This document shows, piece by piece, positions 10,340-19,220 of a stretch of 64,000 bases of DNA. Within the stretch, counting starts at the first letter, position 1. The number at the start of each line of letters is the position of its first letter. The notes beneath the pieces are model-generated. The model ran no database searches, was not told the DNA's origin, and was given only the letters and a program-made list of their open reading frames with translations. Where the stretch lies: NCBI RefSeq assembly GCF_023073915.1, contig NZ_JADPKK010000012.1:1-64000 (forward strand). The letters run 5' to 3'. This stretch comes from Bradyrhizobium sp. 149. Lineage in GTDB: Bacteria; Pseudomonadota; Alphaproteobacteria; Rhizobiales; Xanthobacteraceae. A program made the translations under genes and the position numbers.

Positions 10340-11506
10340 ATGCATAACGCTTTGAGGATGGCGCTTGCCGCCATCATGACGATCTGTGCCTTTGCGGCCC
10401 GCGCCGAGCAGACCGAATACGATCCGGCCAAGGTCTCGGACGGCCTGAAGGCCATCTTCCAGTTCGGCTCGACCTCGACCAAGCAGTCGCTGAACGCCAA
10501 CACCGTTACGCTGATCACCGGCACGATCGGCGGCACCTATGTGCAGTTCGGCGCGGACCTCGCCTCCGTGCTCGACGACGGCAACAGGATCCGCGTGCTG
10601 CCGATCGTCGGCCGCGGCTCGGTGCAGAGCGTCGCCGACATCCTGTTCCTGCAAGGCGTCGATCTCGGCATCGTGCGGGCCGATACGCTCGACTATCTCG
10701 AACGCAAGGGCTTTGCCAAGGACATCAAGAAGCAATTCACCTATGTGACCAAGCTCTACAACGAAGAGATGCAGGTGATCGCGCCGAAATCGGTCGCGAC
10801 ATTGAAAGATCTCGAAGGCAAGACGGTGAGCGTGGACCTGCCGAACGGCGGCACCTTCGTCACCGCACTCACCGTGTTCGAACGGCTCGGGATCAAGGCG
10901 AAATTCGTCTATGTCGAGCAGCGCATCGCGATGGAGAAGCTGAAGGCCGGCGAGATCGACGCCGTCGTCGTGGTGGGCGGCAAGCCGTACAAATCGGTCT
11001 CGACTTTCGGCAATGACGGACGCTTCCATCTTGCGAGGGTCGACTATGCAAAGCCGCTCCAGAGCGACTATCTGCCGGCGACGCTGACTGCCAAGGACTA
11101 TCCGAACCTGATCAAGGAGGGCGAGAGCGTGGACACGATCGCGGTGCCCGCCGTGCTTGCCGCCTATAGCTGGGCACCGAACACCGAGCGCTATCGCAAG
11201 CTCGCGCTGTTCGTGGACGCGTTCTTCACGAAGTTTCCCACGCTTCAGAACCCGCCCTTCCATCCCAAATGGAAGGAGGTCTCGCTCGCGGCCCCCCTGT
11301 CCGGCTGGAGCAGATTGCCGGTGGCGCAGCAATGGCTCGACCGCCACGGCGTGGAGCCGGTGACGCAGAAGCGCTTCGAGGCCTTTTTGAAGCAGAGCCC
11401 AACCGCTGCAAAGGTGTCCGACCGAGACAAGGAAACGCTGTTCAGACAATTCCAGGCGTGGGACGCGGAGAAGGCGCGGGCGCAAGCGGGGTCGGAGAAG
11501 AAGTAG
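10340..11506 (+). CDS. TAXI-family TRAP transporter solute-binding protein
   Basis: A 388-residue periplasmic binding protein with a signal peptide ending AFAARA (about residue 22). TAXI family features are ITGTIGGTYVQFGADLASVL, GSVQSVADILFLQGVDLGIVRADTL and the LKDLEGKTVSVDLPNGGTF segment. TAXI proteins normally feed fused TRAP permeases with substrates such as glutamate or other acids, but no DctM/DctQ or fused permease gene lies nearby. Its gene follows the Sel1-like membrane protein by 18 bp, so it may act as a ligand sensor with that protein, or serve a distant permease. A second divergent TAXI protein lies 1.1 kb downstream. Confidence 0.85.
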   Translation: MHNALRMALAAIMTICAFAARAEQTEYDPAKVSDGLKAIFQFGSTSTKQSLNANTVTLITGTIGGTYVQFGADLASVLDDGNRIRVLPIVGRGSVQSVADILFLQGVDLGIVRADTLDYLERKGFAKDIKKQFTYVTKLYNEEMQVIAPKSVATLKDLEGKTVSVDLPNGGTFVTALTVFERLGIKAKFVYVEQRIAMEKLKAGEIDAVVVVGGKPYKSVSTFGNDGRFHLARVDYAKPLQSDYLPATLTAKDYPNLIKEGESVDTIAVPAVLAAYSWAPNTERYRKLALFVDAFFTKFPTLQNPPFHPKWKEVSLAAPLSGWSRLPVAQQWLDRHGVEPVTQKRFEAFLKQSPTAAKVSDRDKETLFRQFQAWDAEKARAQAGSEKK

Positions 11507-11532
11507 CGAGCGCGCTTGCTCTCCACACATTC

Positions 11533-11640
11533 AGTCGCCATCGCCGGCTTGACCGGGCGATCCAGTACTCCGTGACGAGTGTTGTTGAATCGATAAGCGG
11601 CGGCGTACTGGATTCCCCGCCTTCGCGGGGAATGACAGCG
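11533..11640. repeat. Palindromic intergenic repeat, gggcgatccagta family (copy 2)
   Basis: It shares with 9081-9187 the left arm gggcgatccagtactccg, the inner aatcgat and the right arm gcggcgtactggattcccc plus the terminal hairpin and aatgacagcg. It sits between the convergent TAXI and DUF1232 genes. Confidence 0.8.
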
Positions 11641-11656
11641 GAGGATGCGGCGACAG

Positions 11657-12046
11657 CTATTGCGCGGCTTCCGCTTCCACCTCATCCACCCCGCGCTTCA
11701 GCGCGGCGCGGGCGGCTTCGCGATGTTCGTTCGTAATGTGGCTGGCGACCATACGGATCGCGGTGGCGAGCACGGCGGCGTCATCGGTGAAGCCGAGGAT
11801 CGGCATCACGTCGGGAACGAAGTCGAACGGCAGTATGAAATAGGCGATCGCCCCGAGCAGCGACGCCTGGACATGGCGCGGCGTCTGCCGGTCGAAGGCA
11901 CAATAGTAGGCGGCGAGCAGATCCTCCGCGAACGGCAGTTGCGCGGCGACACGCTTCAGCTTGCGCCAGAAGCGGCGGCGCACGCTCTCACGATCTTCCG
12001 CGAGCCGGTCGGCCGGTTCGAAACCGACGCTGTGTTCGGCAGCCAT
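11657..12046 (-). CDS. DUF1232 (YkvA-type) small membrane protein
   Basis: A 129-residue protein of the YkvA/DUF1232 family. The diagnostic core is LLGAIAYFILPFDFVPDVMPILGFTDDAAVL, with the conserved Pro-x-Asp-x-x-Pro-Asp pattern; the flanks are basic and helical. The function of the family is unknown; the hydrophobic core suggests membrane association. The ATG at 12046 is preferred over the TTG at 12055 because GGGGAG lies nine bases before it. The PCD gene starts upstream on the same strand and ends about 90 bp away, so the two may be cotranscribed. Confidence 0.8.
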   Translation of the reverse strand: MAAEHSVGFEPADRLAEDRESVRRRFWRKLKRVAAQLPFAEDLLAAYYCAFDRQTPRHVQASLLGAIAYFILPFDFVPDVMPILGFTDDAAVLATAIRMVASHITNEHREAARAALKRGVDEVEAEAAQ

Positions 12047-12136
12047 CTTCGACAACTCCCCGTCCAGCCCGAGGCGGCAGATCGCCGCGTCCGGTTCCGA
12101 TCACAACATGGGGATGCGGCCGGTCCCCGCAAGATG

Positions 12137-12439
12137 TCAGCCCGGTGTCAGCCTGGCGATGGCGTTCATCGCCCTGGCGAGCTCGATGTCGAGTGGGGTG
12201 ACGCCGCCGGCATCATGGGTCGACAGCACCACCTCCACCGTCTTGTAGACATTGCGCCATTCGGGGTGGTGATCCATCTTCTCCGCGACGAGCGCCGCGC
12301 GGGTCATGAAGCCGAATGCCTCGTTGAAATCCTTGAAGACAAAGGTTTTCCCGATCGCGTCGCGTCCTTGAGCCTCGGTCCAATCAGGTAGTCCGCCCAG
12401 CGCCTGCCGGCGCGCCTCCGCCGAGAGCCGTTCTGCCAT
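12137..12439 (-). CDS. phhB: Pterin-4a-carbinolamine dehydratase
   Basis: A 100-residue protein of the PCD/DCoH family, which dehydrates 4a-hydroxytetrahydropterin formed by aromatic amino-acid hydroxylases. The family motif is [28 protein letters not shown], with the two histidines and the later His of STHD. The central F-x-F-x-x-F-x-x-A-F pattern ([13 protein letters not shown]) is present. Two adjacent ATGs exist; the second (12439) has the better spacing to GGAGG. No phenylalanine hydroxylase gene is close. Confidence 0.92.
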   Translation of the reverse strand: MAERLSAEARRQALGGLPDWTEAQGRDAIGKTFVFKDFNEAFGFMTRAALVAEKMDHHPEWRNVYKTVEVVLSTHDAGGVTPLDIELARAMNAIARLTPG

Positions 12440-12592
12440 CATCGCCTCCGTCCTTCAGGGGAACTTTACCCTAAACACCGCACTGACGCCCCGGGTTCAT
12501 ACGGGATTTGACCCATCCGCTAACCATGACGGAGATGTAACCCCGCCGGACAAGAAATTTGCTACACTTGCGGGTGTAAATCGCCGGCCGAG

Positions 12593-14038
12593 ATGAAACT
12601 GAGCCTCAAGCGACTGTTCGGGAGATCGATGACCGGGGGATTGGACCTGGCCGAAGCGCCTACCCCGCCCTCGCCGCGATCATCGGCGCGGAAGACGGCA
12701 CTCGTGACCCTCGCGCTGGCGCTTGCGATCGTCGGCGCGCTCGCAGGCGGCTACTACTTTGCCATGCGGCCGGTGACGCTGAAGATCGCGGTCGGCCCCG
12801 CCAACAGCGACGACGTCAAGGTCGTGCAGGCACTGACCCAAGCCTTCGCGCAGCACAAGAGTTCAGTGCGGTTGCGTCCGGTCCAGACCGACGGCGCCAC
12901 CGCCAGCGCCACTCTGCTGGCGGAGGGCAAAGCCGATCTTGCCATCGTGCGCGGCGATCTCGACGTGCCGAAAAACGCGCAAGCGGTTGCGACCCTGCGC
13001 AAGAACGTCGTGGTGTTGTGGTCCGTACCCGGCAAGGGCAAGAAGAAGGGCGCGAAGATCACCAAGATCGCGCAGCTCGCCGGACATCGCGTCGGCGTGG
13101 TCGGCCGCACCCAGGCCAACGTCAATTTGCTCAAGGTGATCCTCCAGCAATACGGCGTCGATCCGGCCAAGGTCGAGATCGTGCAATTCCCGGCCAATGA
13201 AGTCGCCGAGGCGATCAAGGCCCAAAAGGTCGATGCCTATCTCGCGGCCGGTCCTGTCAACAGCAAGATCACGGCGGACGCGATCGCCACTTCCGCCAAG
13301 GAATTCGGCACGCCAACCTTCCTCGCGATCGATTCTGCCGATGCGATTGCGCAAAATCATCCGGTCTATGAAGCGTCCGAGATTCCCGCGGGCACTTACG
13401 GCGGCTCGCCCGATCGTCCCGATGACGAGGTCAAGACCATCAGCTTCTCGCACCACATCGTGGCGCGCAAAACCGTGTCCGAAACCACCATCGCGGCATT
13501 CACGCGCCAGCTTTTCGCCGTACGCCAGCAATTGGTGTCGGAATTCCCGCTGGCGGCGAAGATCGAAACGCCCGACACGGACAAGGATGCGGTGATCCCC
13601 GTGCATCCGGGCGCCGCCGCCTTCGTCGACGGAGAGGAAAAGACCTTTCTCGACAAATACAGCGATTACATCTGGTGGACCCTGATGGCGCTCTCGGCCA
13701 TGGGCTCGATCGGCGCCTGGTTTGCGGGCTATCTGAAGAAGGACGAGCGCGACAGCAACAGCCATCTGCGCGAGCGGCTGCTCGACATGATCACCGCCGC
13801 CCGCAAGAGCGAGACGACCGAGGATCTCGATCAGATGCAGACCGAGGCCGACGAGATCCTGCGCGACACGCTGCGGTGTTTCGATCACGGCGCGATTGAG
13901 GAAGCCGCGCTCACCGCCTTCAACATCGCGCTCGACCAGTTCCACGCGGCGGTTGCCGACCGCAAGGCGGTGCTGTTCAGCCTGCCGCAGAACCTGCAAC
14001 GCACCGGTGCAGCGTTCAGGGCCGCCGGTAACGCGTAA
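12593..14038 (+). CDS. TAXI-family binding protein anchored by two transmembrane helices
   Basis: A 481-residue protein with the order: cytoplasmic tail (about 1-35), helix LVTLALALAIVGALAGGYYF (about 38-58), TAXI domain (about 60-355, seen as LKIAVGPANSDD, GKADLAIVRGDLD, KIAQLAGHRVGVVGR), a second helix WWTLMALSAMGSIGAWFAGYL (about 361-381), and a 95-residue charged helical cytoplasmic tail. Periplasmic binding proteins for transport lack the second helix and tail. The topology resembles a sensor or scaffold. No permease is adjacent. A strong in-frame ATG at 12593 is used; an alternative at 12629 would shorten the cytoplasmic tail. Confidence 0.82.
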   Translation: MKLSLKRLFGRSMTGGLDLAEAPTPPSPRSSARKTALVTLALALAIVGALAGGYYFAMRPVTLKIAVGPANSDDVKVVQALTQAFAQHKSSVRLRPVQTDGATASATLLAEGKADLAIVRGDLDVPKNAQAVATLRKNVVVLWSVPGKGKKKGAKITKIAQLAGHRVGVVGRTQANVNLLKVILQQYGVDPAKVEIVQFPANEVAEAIKAQKVDAYLAAGPVNSKITADAIATSAKEFGTPTFLAIDSADAIAQNHPVYEASEIPAGTYGGSPDRPDDEVKTISFSHHIVARKTVSETTIAAFTRQLFAVRQQLVSEFPLAAKIETPDTDKDAVIPVHPGAAAFVDGEEKTFLDKYSDYIWWTLMALSAMGSIGAWFAGYLKKDERDSNSHLRERLLDMITAARKSETTEDLDQMQTEADEILRDTLRCFDHGAIEEAALTAFNIALDQFHAAVADRKAVLFSLPQNLQRTGAAFRAAGNA

Positions 14039-14142
14039 ACGCTCGCGCGCGTAATCGCCGCGTCACATTGTCTCGATATAGCGTCGCACTTCACCGTGGC
14101 GACCGCCTGCGCGGTCGCCTGACGCGATATCGAGACCGCTCC

Positions 14143-15684
14143 ATGAACATCAAATTCTCCCGCCGCCGTTTCCTGACGACCAGCGCGGGTGCGCTTGGCG
14201 CGGTGGCAATGCCCCGTCTCTCCCGCGCGGCCGACCGGCCGGCCGTGACTCACGGCGTGCAGTCGGGCGACGTCACCGTCGACAGTGGCGTGATCTGGGC
14301 GCGCACCGACCGGCCTGCGCAGATGCTGGTCGACGTGGCGACGACGGAGTCCTTCAAGGACGCCCGCGCGCTGCCACCGATCGCGGCGCTGCCCGAGAGC
14401 GACTTCACCGCAAAGATGCTGATCGAAAGCCTGCCGAGCGGACAGGACATCTTTTATCGCGTCCGCTTTCGCGATCTCTCGCACACCGCGGTGGAGGGCG
14501 AGCCGGTGACCGGCCGCTTCCGCACCGCGCCGGCCGACCGCCGCGACGTCAGCTTCGTCTGGGGCGGCGACGTCGCAGGACAAGGCTGGGGCATCAATCC
14601 CGATGACGGCGGCATGTTCACCTTCTCGGCGATGCGCAAACACCGACCGGATTTCTTCCTGCACTCCGGCGACACCATCTATGCCGACGGTCCTATCCAG
14701 TCCGAGGTAAAGCTCGCCGACGGCAAGGTCTGGAAGAACGTCACGATCCCCGAGAAGGCCAAGGTCGCCGAGACGCTGGACGAGTACCGCGCCGCGCACA
14801 AATACAATTTCACCGACGAGAACGTTCGCGCCTTCAATGCCGAAGTGCCGATCTTCGTGCAGTGGGACGACCATGAGGTGACCAACAACTGGTCGGTTTC
14901 GAAGGAGCTGCCGGCGACCTACAAGGAGCGCGACATCACGCTGCTCGCCGCCCGCGCGAGCCGTGCCTTCCACGAGATGTATCCGATGCGCGAGAGCATC
15001 GTTGAGCCCGGCCGCGTCTATCGCCAGATCTCCTACGGCCCGCATCTCGACTTGTTCGTGCTCGACGAACGCAGCTATCGTGGCCCCAACGGTCCCAATC
15101 TCGAAACCGTTTACGGCCCGGCCAGCTACTTCCTCGGCCCGGACCAGATCGCCTGGCTCAAGCGCGGCCTGTTGAATTCGCGCGCAACCTGGAAGGTGAT
15201 CGCCTCCGACATGCCGCTCAGCCTTGTCGTGTCAGACACGCCGAAGGGTGGATCGGAAGCCATTGCGCAGGGCGACGGCCCGGCGCGCGGCCGCGAGTTC
15301 GAGATCGCCGACATTCTGCGTTTCATCAAGATGGCGCCGGTCAGCAACACCGTGTGGCTGACGGCGGACGTGCATTACGCCGCCGCGCATTATTACGACC
15401 CGAACAAGGCCCAATTCCAGGATTTCGAGCCGTTCTGGGAGTTCGTATCGGGCCCGCTTCACGCGGGCACATTCGGTCCGAACGCGCTCGACGATACGTT
15501 TGGGCCGGAGGTGCGCTTCGTCAAGGCGCCAGGAAAAGACAACCAGAACCTGCCGCCGTCCGCCGGCATGCAGTTCTTCGGTCACGTCAAGATCGACGGC
15601 GCGTCCGGCCAGATGACCGTGACCTTGCGCGACCGCGCCGATGTCGCGCTGTGGTCGACCACGCTAGATCCCAAGCCGACTTGA
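14143..15684 (+). CDS. PhoD-like alkaline phosphatase D family protein, Tat-exported
   Basis: A 513-residue periplasmic phosphodiesterase/phosphatase. The N-terminus has a twin-arginine signal, SRRRFLTT, with a hydrophobic stretch and cleavage near SRAA. A PhoD N-terminal beta domain (HGVQSGDVTVDSGVIWARTD) is followed by the metallophosphatase core: WGGDVAGQGWG, FFLHSGDTIYADGP, VQWDDHEVTNNW and WLTADVHYAAAHYY. These supply the Asp, Asp, Asn and His metal ligands of the Fe/Ca PhoD centre. It probably releases phosphate from phosphodiesters outside the cytoplasm. The start at 14143 is chosen because it places the Tat motif correctly. No Pho box could be confirmed by eye. Confidence 0.93.
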   Translation: MNIKFSRRRFLTTSAGALGAVAMPRLSRAADRPAVTHGVQSGDVTVDSGVIWARTDRPAQMLVDVATTESFKDARALPPIAALPESDFTAKMLIESLPSGQDIFYRVRFRDLSHTAVEGEPVTGRFRTAPADRRDVSFVWGGDVAGQGWGINPDDGGMFTFSAMRKHRPDFFLHSGDTIYADGPIQSEVKLADGKVWKNVTIPEKAKVAETLDEYRAAHKYNFTDENVRAFNAEVPIFVQWDDHEVTNNWSVSKELPATYKERDITLLAARASRAFHEMYPMRESIVEPGRVYRQISYGPHLDLFVLDERSYRGPNGPNLETVYGPASYFLGPDQIAWLKRGLLNSRATWKVIASDMPLSLVVSDTPKGGSEAIAQGDGPARGREFEIADILRFIKMAPVSNTVWLTADVHYAAAHYYDPNKAQFQDFEPFWEFVSGPLHAGTFGPNALDDTFGPEVRFVKAPGKDNQNLPPSAGMQFFGHVKIDGASGQMTVTLRDRADVALWSTTLDPKPT

Positions 15685-15691
15685 CCCACCT

Positions 15692-16096
15692 TCAGGCGCC
15701 GCGCGACCGTAGCGCGACCTCCAGCGCCTCGCTCGAGCATGGCTTTTGCAAACGCGGCCGTTTGACGAATTCGGCAGCGAGCCGCGCCTCGGTGCCGTAA
15801 CCGGTGACGAAGACGAAGGGAATTTTGAGAGCCGCTAGCCGCTCGGCGACCGCAAAGCTGTTCTCGCGGCCCAGCTCGACGTCGAGCAGCGCAAAATCAG
15901 GGGCTTGGGCCGCGATCGCGGCCAGCGCCTGCGCCTGCGCCTGCGACCCCACCGTGCGCACGCTCTTCACGCCGAATCCGAGCAGACGATCCTCGAAGTC
16001 GATCGCGATGATCGGATCGTCCTCGACGATCAGGACATCGGCAGGACAGTCTGAACCTTCGGAAAGAGGGGGTGCCATCATCGCAGCAGGGAGCAT
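15692..16096 (-). CDS. Single-domain response regulator
   Basis: A CheY-like receiver with no output domain, 134 residues from the chosen start. Acidic pocket VLIVEDDP, phospho-acceptor Asp in DFALLDVELG, the Thr of VFVTGYG, and the Lys of LQKPCS are all present, so it should be phosphorylated. The start is uncertain: ATGs at 16096, 16081 and 16078 are possible, and longer in-frame readings exist. It is divergent from a Crp/Fnr gene and converges with the PhoD gene. In Bradyrhizobium such receivers often work with HWE/PhyR-type stress kinases; that link is inferred only. Confidence 0.82.
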   Translation of the reverse strand: MLPAAMMAPPLSEGSDCPADVLIVEDDPIIAIDFEDRLLGFGVKSVRTVGSQAQAQALAAIAAQAPDFALLDVELGRENSFAVAERLAALKIPFVFVTGYGTEARLAAEFVKRPRLQKPCSSEALEVALRSRGA

Positions 16097-16257
16097 GAGG
16101 TTTCTCTGATCAGGACAGCGCGTTACGAGACCTGCGCCCAGCGCGCCGGAGGGTTCCTGGAACGAAACCCACCACATGGCAGTTCTTAGGTCTGTCCACT
16201 TGTGCACACAGGACCTCGACGGAACTCGTTAATGTGGAGGCGGATGGGGAGTTTAAG

Positions 16258-17022
16258 ATGGACGCGCGCACCAGTAACGCCACCGAGATCGACAGCCGGC
16301 CAACCAACAATCTGCTGCGGCGCTTGAGCCCGGCCGACTATGCCCTGCTTGCGCCTCACGTCATGGTCGAAAACGCCGCGGCGAATGAACTGCTCTACAA
16401 CCCCGGCGACGACGTCCAAGTGGTCCATTTTCCATGTGGGCCGGCGCTTGCGACCTTTGTGGTTCCGAATGAGGACGGCCGCGACGTGGAGACCATCCTT
16501 GTCGGCCGCGAAGGCGCGGTGGGCGGTATCGTCAGCGAGGGTTATCTGCCGGCATATACCCGGATCAGCGTGAAATTCGGCGGGCCTTTCGCGCGAATTC
16601 ACGTCAGCAAGCTGGAGACCGCCAAACAGCGCTCGCCGTCGTTGCGCCATGTGTTCGCCCGCTACGCCGACTGCATGCTGGCACAGATCTTCCAGTCCAC
16701 CGCCTGCAATGCCATTCACTCGATCGAGCAGCGCACGGCCAAATGGATGCTAGCAGCTATGGAGCGGACCGGGGACGAGAGCAGCGTGCCGCTGACGCAC
16801 GAGCAGCTCGCGACGCTGCTCGGGGTGGGGCGCAGCTATGCCAGCCGCGTGCTCCAGTCGTTCAAGGCGGACGGCGTGCTCGACACACGGCGTGGATCGA
16901 TCCTGGTCCGCAACCGCGAGGGCCTGCGCCTGCGCGCCTGCCTGTGCAACGAGGCTGTCAAGATGCACTTCGAGGAGGTGCTGCGCGGGGTCTATCCGAC
17001 CGAGGAGCGGGAAGCCGGGTAG
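16258..17022 (+). CDS. Crp/Fnr-family transcriptional regulator
   Basis: A 254-residue regulator with an N-terminal cyclic-nucleotide-binding-like beta roll (about 25-150) and a C-terminal winged helix, seen as PLTHEQLATLLGVGRSYASRVLQSFKADG with the recognition helix at SYASRVL. The N-terminal cysteine cluster of FNR/FixK-type oxygen sensors is absent. The cAMP-contact motif of Crp is not recognisable, so the effector is unknown. The start MDARTS follows GGGGAG by seven bases. It is divergent from the response regulator and 74 bp upstream of the Lgt-like/radical SAM genes, which it might control. Confidence 0.88.
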   Translation: MDARTSNATEIDSRPTNNLLRRLSPADYALLAPHVMVENAAANELLYNPGDDVQVVHFPCGPALATFVVPNEDGRDVETILVGREGAVGGIVSEGYLPAYTRISVKFGGPFARIHVSKLETAKQRSPSLRHVFARYADCMLAQIFQSTACNAIHSIEQRTAKWMLAAMERTGDESSVPLTHEQLATLLGVGRSYASRVLQSFKADGVLDTRRGSILVRNREGLRLRACLCNEAVKMHFEEVLRGVYPTEEREAG

Positions 17023-17096
17023 ACGCCCGCCTCGCTCTACCCAGCGCGGAGAAGGGCACTATCCCGCGTGGCCTGGACCTGCGTTAATATCCCCGC

Positions 17097-17813
17097 ATGA
17101 GCGGGGCTTTCCTTCACACTCTCTTCGACATCGCAGCCTGGCTGGCGGCGGCGGTCGCCGTCTACTGGCTGTCGCGACAGGATTTGCGGTTTCCGGCGCA
17201 ATCCTTCGCGATGTCCTATCTCGCGGCGCTGGTGTTCGGTGCGGGCCTCGGGGCCTATTTGTTCGGGTCCGCCAATCTGTGGCTGTCGGGCCAAAGCGGC
17301 ATTGCGCGCTCGGTCGAGGGGGCGCTCGCCGGGGGCATCGTGGCGATCGAGCTCTACAAATGGTCCGCAGGGATCGCTGTACGAACAGGCGCCCGTTTTG
17401 CGCTGCCGCTTGCGCTCGGCATCGCGATCGGCCGGCTCGGCTGCTATTTCGCGGGCCTTGACGACTTCACCTACGGCACGCCAACCGCGTTGCCCTTTGG
17501 CCATGATTTCGGCGACGGCATCCCGCGCCATCCCGTGCAGCTCTACGAAAGCGCCGCGATGGGCGTATTCGCGCTTCTCTACCTGCTGGCGGTGTTGAAC
17601 CGGAGCGCGTTTGTGATCACCAATGGTTTCTACCTCGTCCTCGTCTATTATGGCGCACAGCGCTTCCTGTGGGAATTCCTCAAACCCTATGGCACGCTGA
17701 TCGGCCCCTTCACGCTGTTTCACCTGCTGTCGCTGTCCATCCTGCTCTACGCCGCCGTCATGCTGGCGACGGCGCCCAAAGCGAGATCCATGCATGAACG
17801 CGCCGTTGCGTAA
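17097..17813 (+). CDS. Lgt-like (prolipoprotein diacylglyceryl transferase family) membrane protein
   Basis: A 238-residue protein with about seven membrane segments. Lgt hallmarks are seen: GIAIGRLGCYFAG (R113, equivalent to the catalytic GRxGN arginine), RHPVQLYES (144-152, equivalent to RHPSQLYEA), and AQRFLWEF (R189, E193). The canonical GRxGNFxNGE is altered to GRLGCYFAGLDD and the protein is shorter than true Lgt, so it is a paralogue rather than the housekeeping enzyme. True Lgt transfers a diacylglyceryl group from phosphatidylglycerol to a cysteine. The reading frame overlaps the next gene (radical SAM) by 20 bp, implying translational coupling and a joint lipid-related reaction. Confidence 0.82.
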   Translation: MSGAFLHTLFDIAAWLAAAVAVYWLSRQDLRFPAQSFAMSYLAALVFGAGLGAYLFGSANLWLSGQSGIARSVEGALAGGIVAIELYKWSAGIAVRTGARFALPLALGIAIGRLGCYFAGLDDFTYGTPTALPFGHDFGDGIPRHPVQLYESAAMGVFALLYLLAVLNRSAFVITNGFYLVLVYYGAQRFLWEFLKPYGTLIGPFTLFHLLSLSILLYAAVMLATAPKARSMHERAVA

Positions 17814-19218
17814 GTCGCGCCCCTATATATTCTGGGGCCAGACCCAGTCCCTCTGCGAGACCTGCCTGAAGCTGGTGCCGACCAAGATCCAGATCCTCGA
17901 CAACGAGGTCTGGTACGAGAAGCGTTGCAAGGAGCATGGCGTCCAGTCGACGCTGGTCTCGACGGACGCAGCCTATTGGCGCCTGTGCAAGGATTTCATC
18001 AAGCCCGGCGACCGGCCGCTCGCCTTTCAACGGCATACGGAATTCGGCTGCCCCTACGATTGCGGCCTGTGCCCCGACCACGAGCAGCATTCCTGCCTGG
18101 CGCTGATCGAGATCACCGAGCATTGCAATCTGACCTGCCCGGTGTGCTTTGCCGATTCCTCGCCGGCGCGGACCAGCTTCACGCCGCTGACCAAGATCGA
18201 GCGGATGCTGGACGCGCTGGTCGCGAGCGAAGGCGAGCCTGACCTGGTGCAGATCTCCGGCGGCGAGCCGACGCTGCATCCCGACTTCTTCGCGATCCTC
18301 GATGCGGTGCGCGCCCGCCCGATCCGCCATGTCATGATCAACACCAACGGCCTGCGTATCGCCCGCGAAAAGGATTTCGTCGCGCGGCTCGCCGAGAACA
18401 AGCGCGGGCTCGAGGTCTATCTCCAGTTCGACTCGCTCGAACGCGACGCGTTGATCAATCTGCGCGGGGCGGATTTGCGAAAGATCCGCCAGCAGGCGCT
18501 GGAGAATCTCGAGCATTACGGCGTGTCGACCACGCTGGTGGCGACCATCAAGCGCGGCGTCAACGATGCGGAGATCGGCGCCATCGTCCGCCACGCCCTG
18601 AGCTGGAAGTGCGTTCGCGGCGTCACGCTCCAGCCGGTGCAGGATGCCGGCCGCAACGAGAATTTCGACAAGAACACCGACCGCATCATGCTGTCCGAGA
18701 TTCGGAAGCACGTGGTCGAAACCGGCGTGTTCGGCGACAAGGACATGATCCCGCTGCCCTGCAATCCCGAAAGCATCTCGATCGGTTACGGCCTGCGCAA
18801 CGGCGAGAAGGTGCTGCCGCTGACCTCGCTGATCCCGCAGGAGCAACTTGTCGCCTTGTTGCCCAATACGATAAGCCCGGAGAAGCACCCCGCGCTGAGG
18901 GAGAAATTCATCGATCTGTTTTCGCTGTCCTCGGGCCCGCTGAACACCAGCGAGCGCTTCTGCGAACTGCTGTGCTGCCTGCCGAGCTTCGAGGTGCCGC
19001 AGGGCATCACTTACGAGAACGTGTTTCGCGTCACCATCGTGCAGTTTCTCGACCGCTTCAATTTCTGCGTCGGCAACGTCAAACGCAGCTGCATCCATTT
19101 CGTCACCGAGAGCGGCGCGATCATCCCGTTCGACACCTACAATCTGTTCTACCGGAACGGGAAGATCGATGGCATTCGGGCCGCGCTGGCGGCGCAGTCA
19201 ACCGAAGGAGTGTTGTAG
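17794..19218 (+). CDS. Radical SAM protein resembling tetraether-lipid-synthase family (COG1964-like)
   Basis: A 474-residue iron-sulfur enzyme. The N-terminal cysteine-rich domain has C21, C24 and C45 (SLCETCLKLVP, KRCKEHG). GCPYDCGLC gives C86, C90 and C93, and C101 is nearby. The radical SAM motif is C111-x3-C115-x2-C118 in TEHCNLTCPVCFA. ISGGEPTLHPDF is the SAM-binding GGE block. C-terminal cysteines at 390, 394, 395, 425 and 433 may bind auxiliary clusters. This layout matches archaeal Tes/MJ0619-type proteins, which couple lipid chains. The bacterial substrate is unknown. Overlap with the Lgt-like gene and the following small membrane protein suggest a membrane-lipid role, which is inference. 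Confidence 0.85.
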   Translation: MNAPLRKSRPYIFWGQTQSLCETCLKLVPTKIQILDNEVWYEKRCKEHGVQSTLVSTDAAYWRLCKDFIKPGDRPLAFQRHTEFGCPYDCGLCPDHEQHSCLALIEITEHCNLTCPVCFADSSPARTSFTPLTKIERMLDALVASEGEPDLVQISGGEPTLHPDFFAILDAVRARPIRHVMINTNGLRIAREKDFVARLAENKRGLEVYLQFDSLERDALINLRGADLRKIRQQALENLEHYGVSTTLVATIKRGVNDAEIGAIVRHALSWKCVRGVTLQPVQDAGRNENFDKNTDRIMLSEIRKHVVETGVFGDKDMIPLPCNPESISIGYGLRNGEKVLPLTSLIPQEQLVALLPNTISPEKHPALREKFIDLFSLSSGPLNTSERFCELLCCLPSFEVPQGITYENVFRVTIVQFLDRFNFCVGNVKRSCIHFVTESGAIIPFDTYNLFYRNGKIDGIRAALAAQSTEGVL

Positions 19219-19220
19219 GC

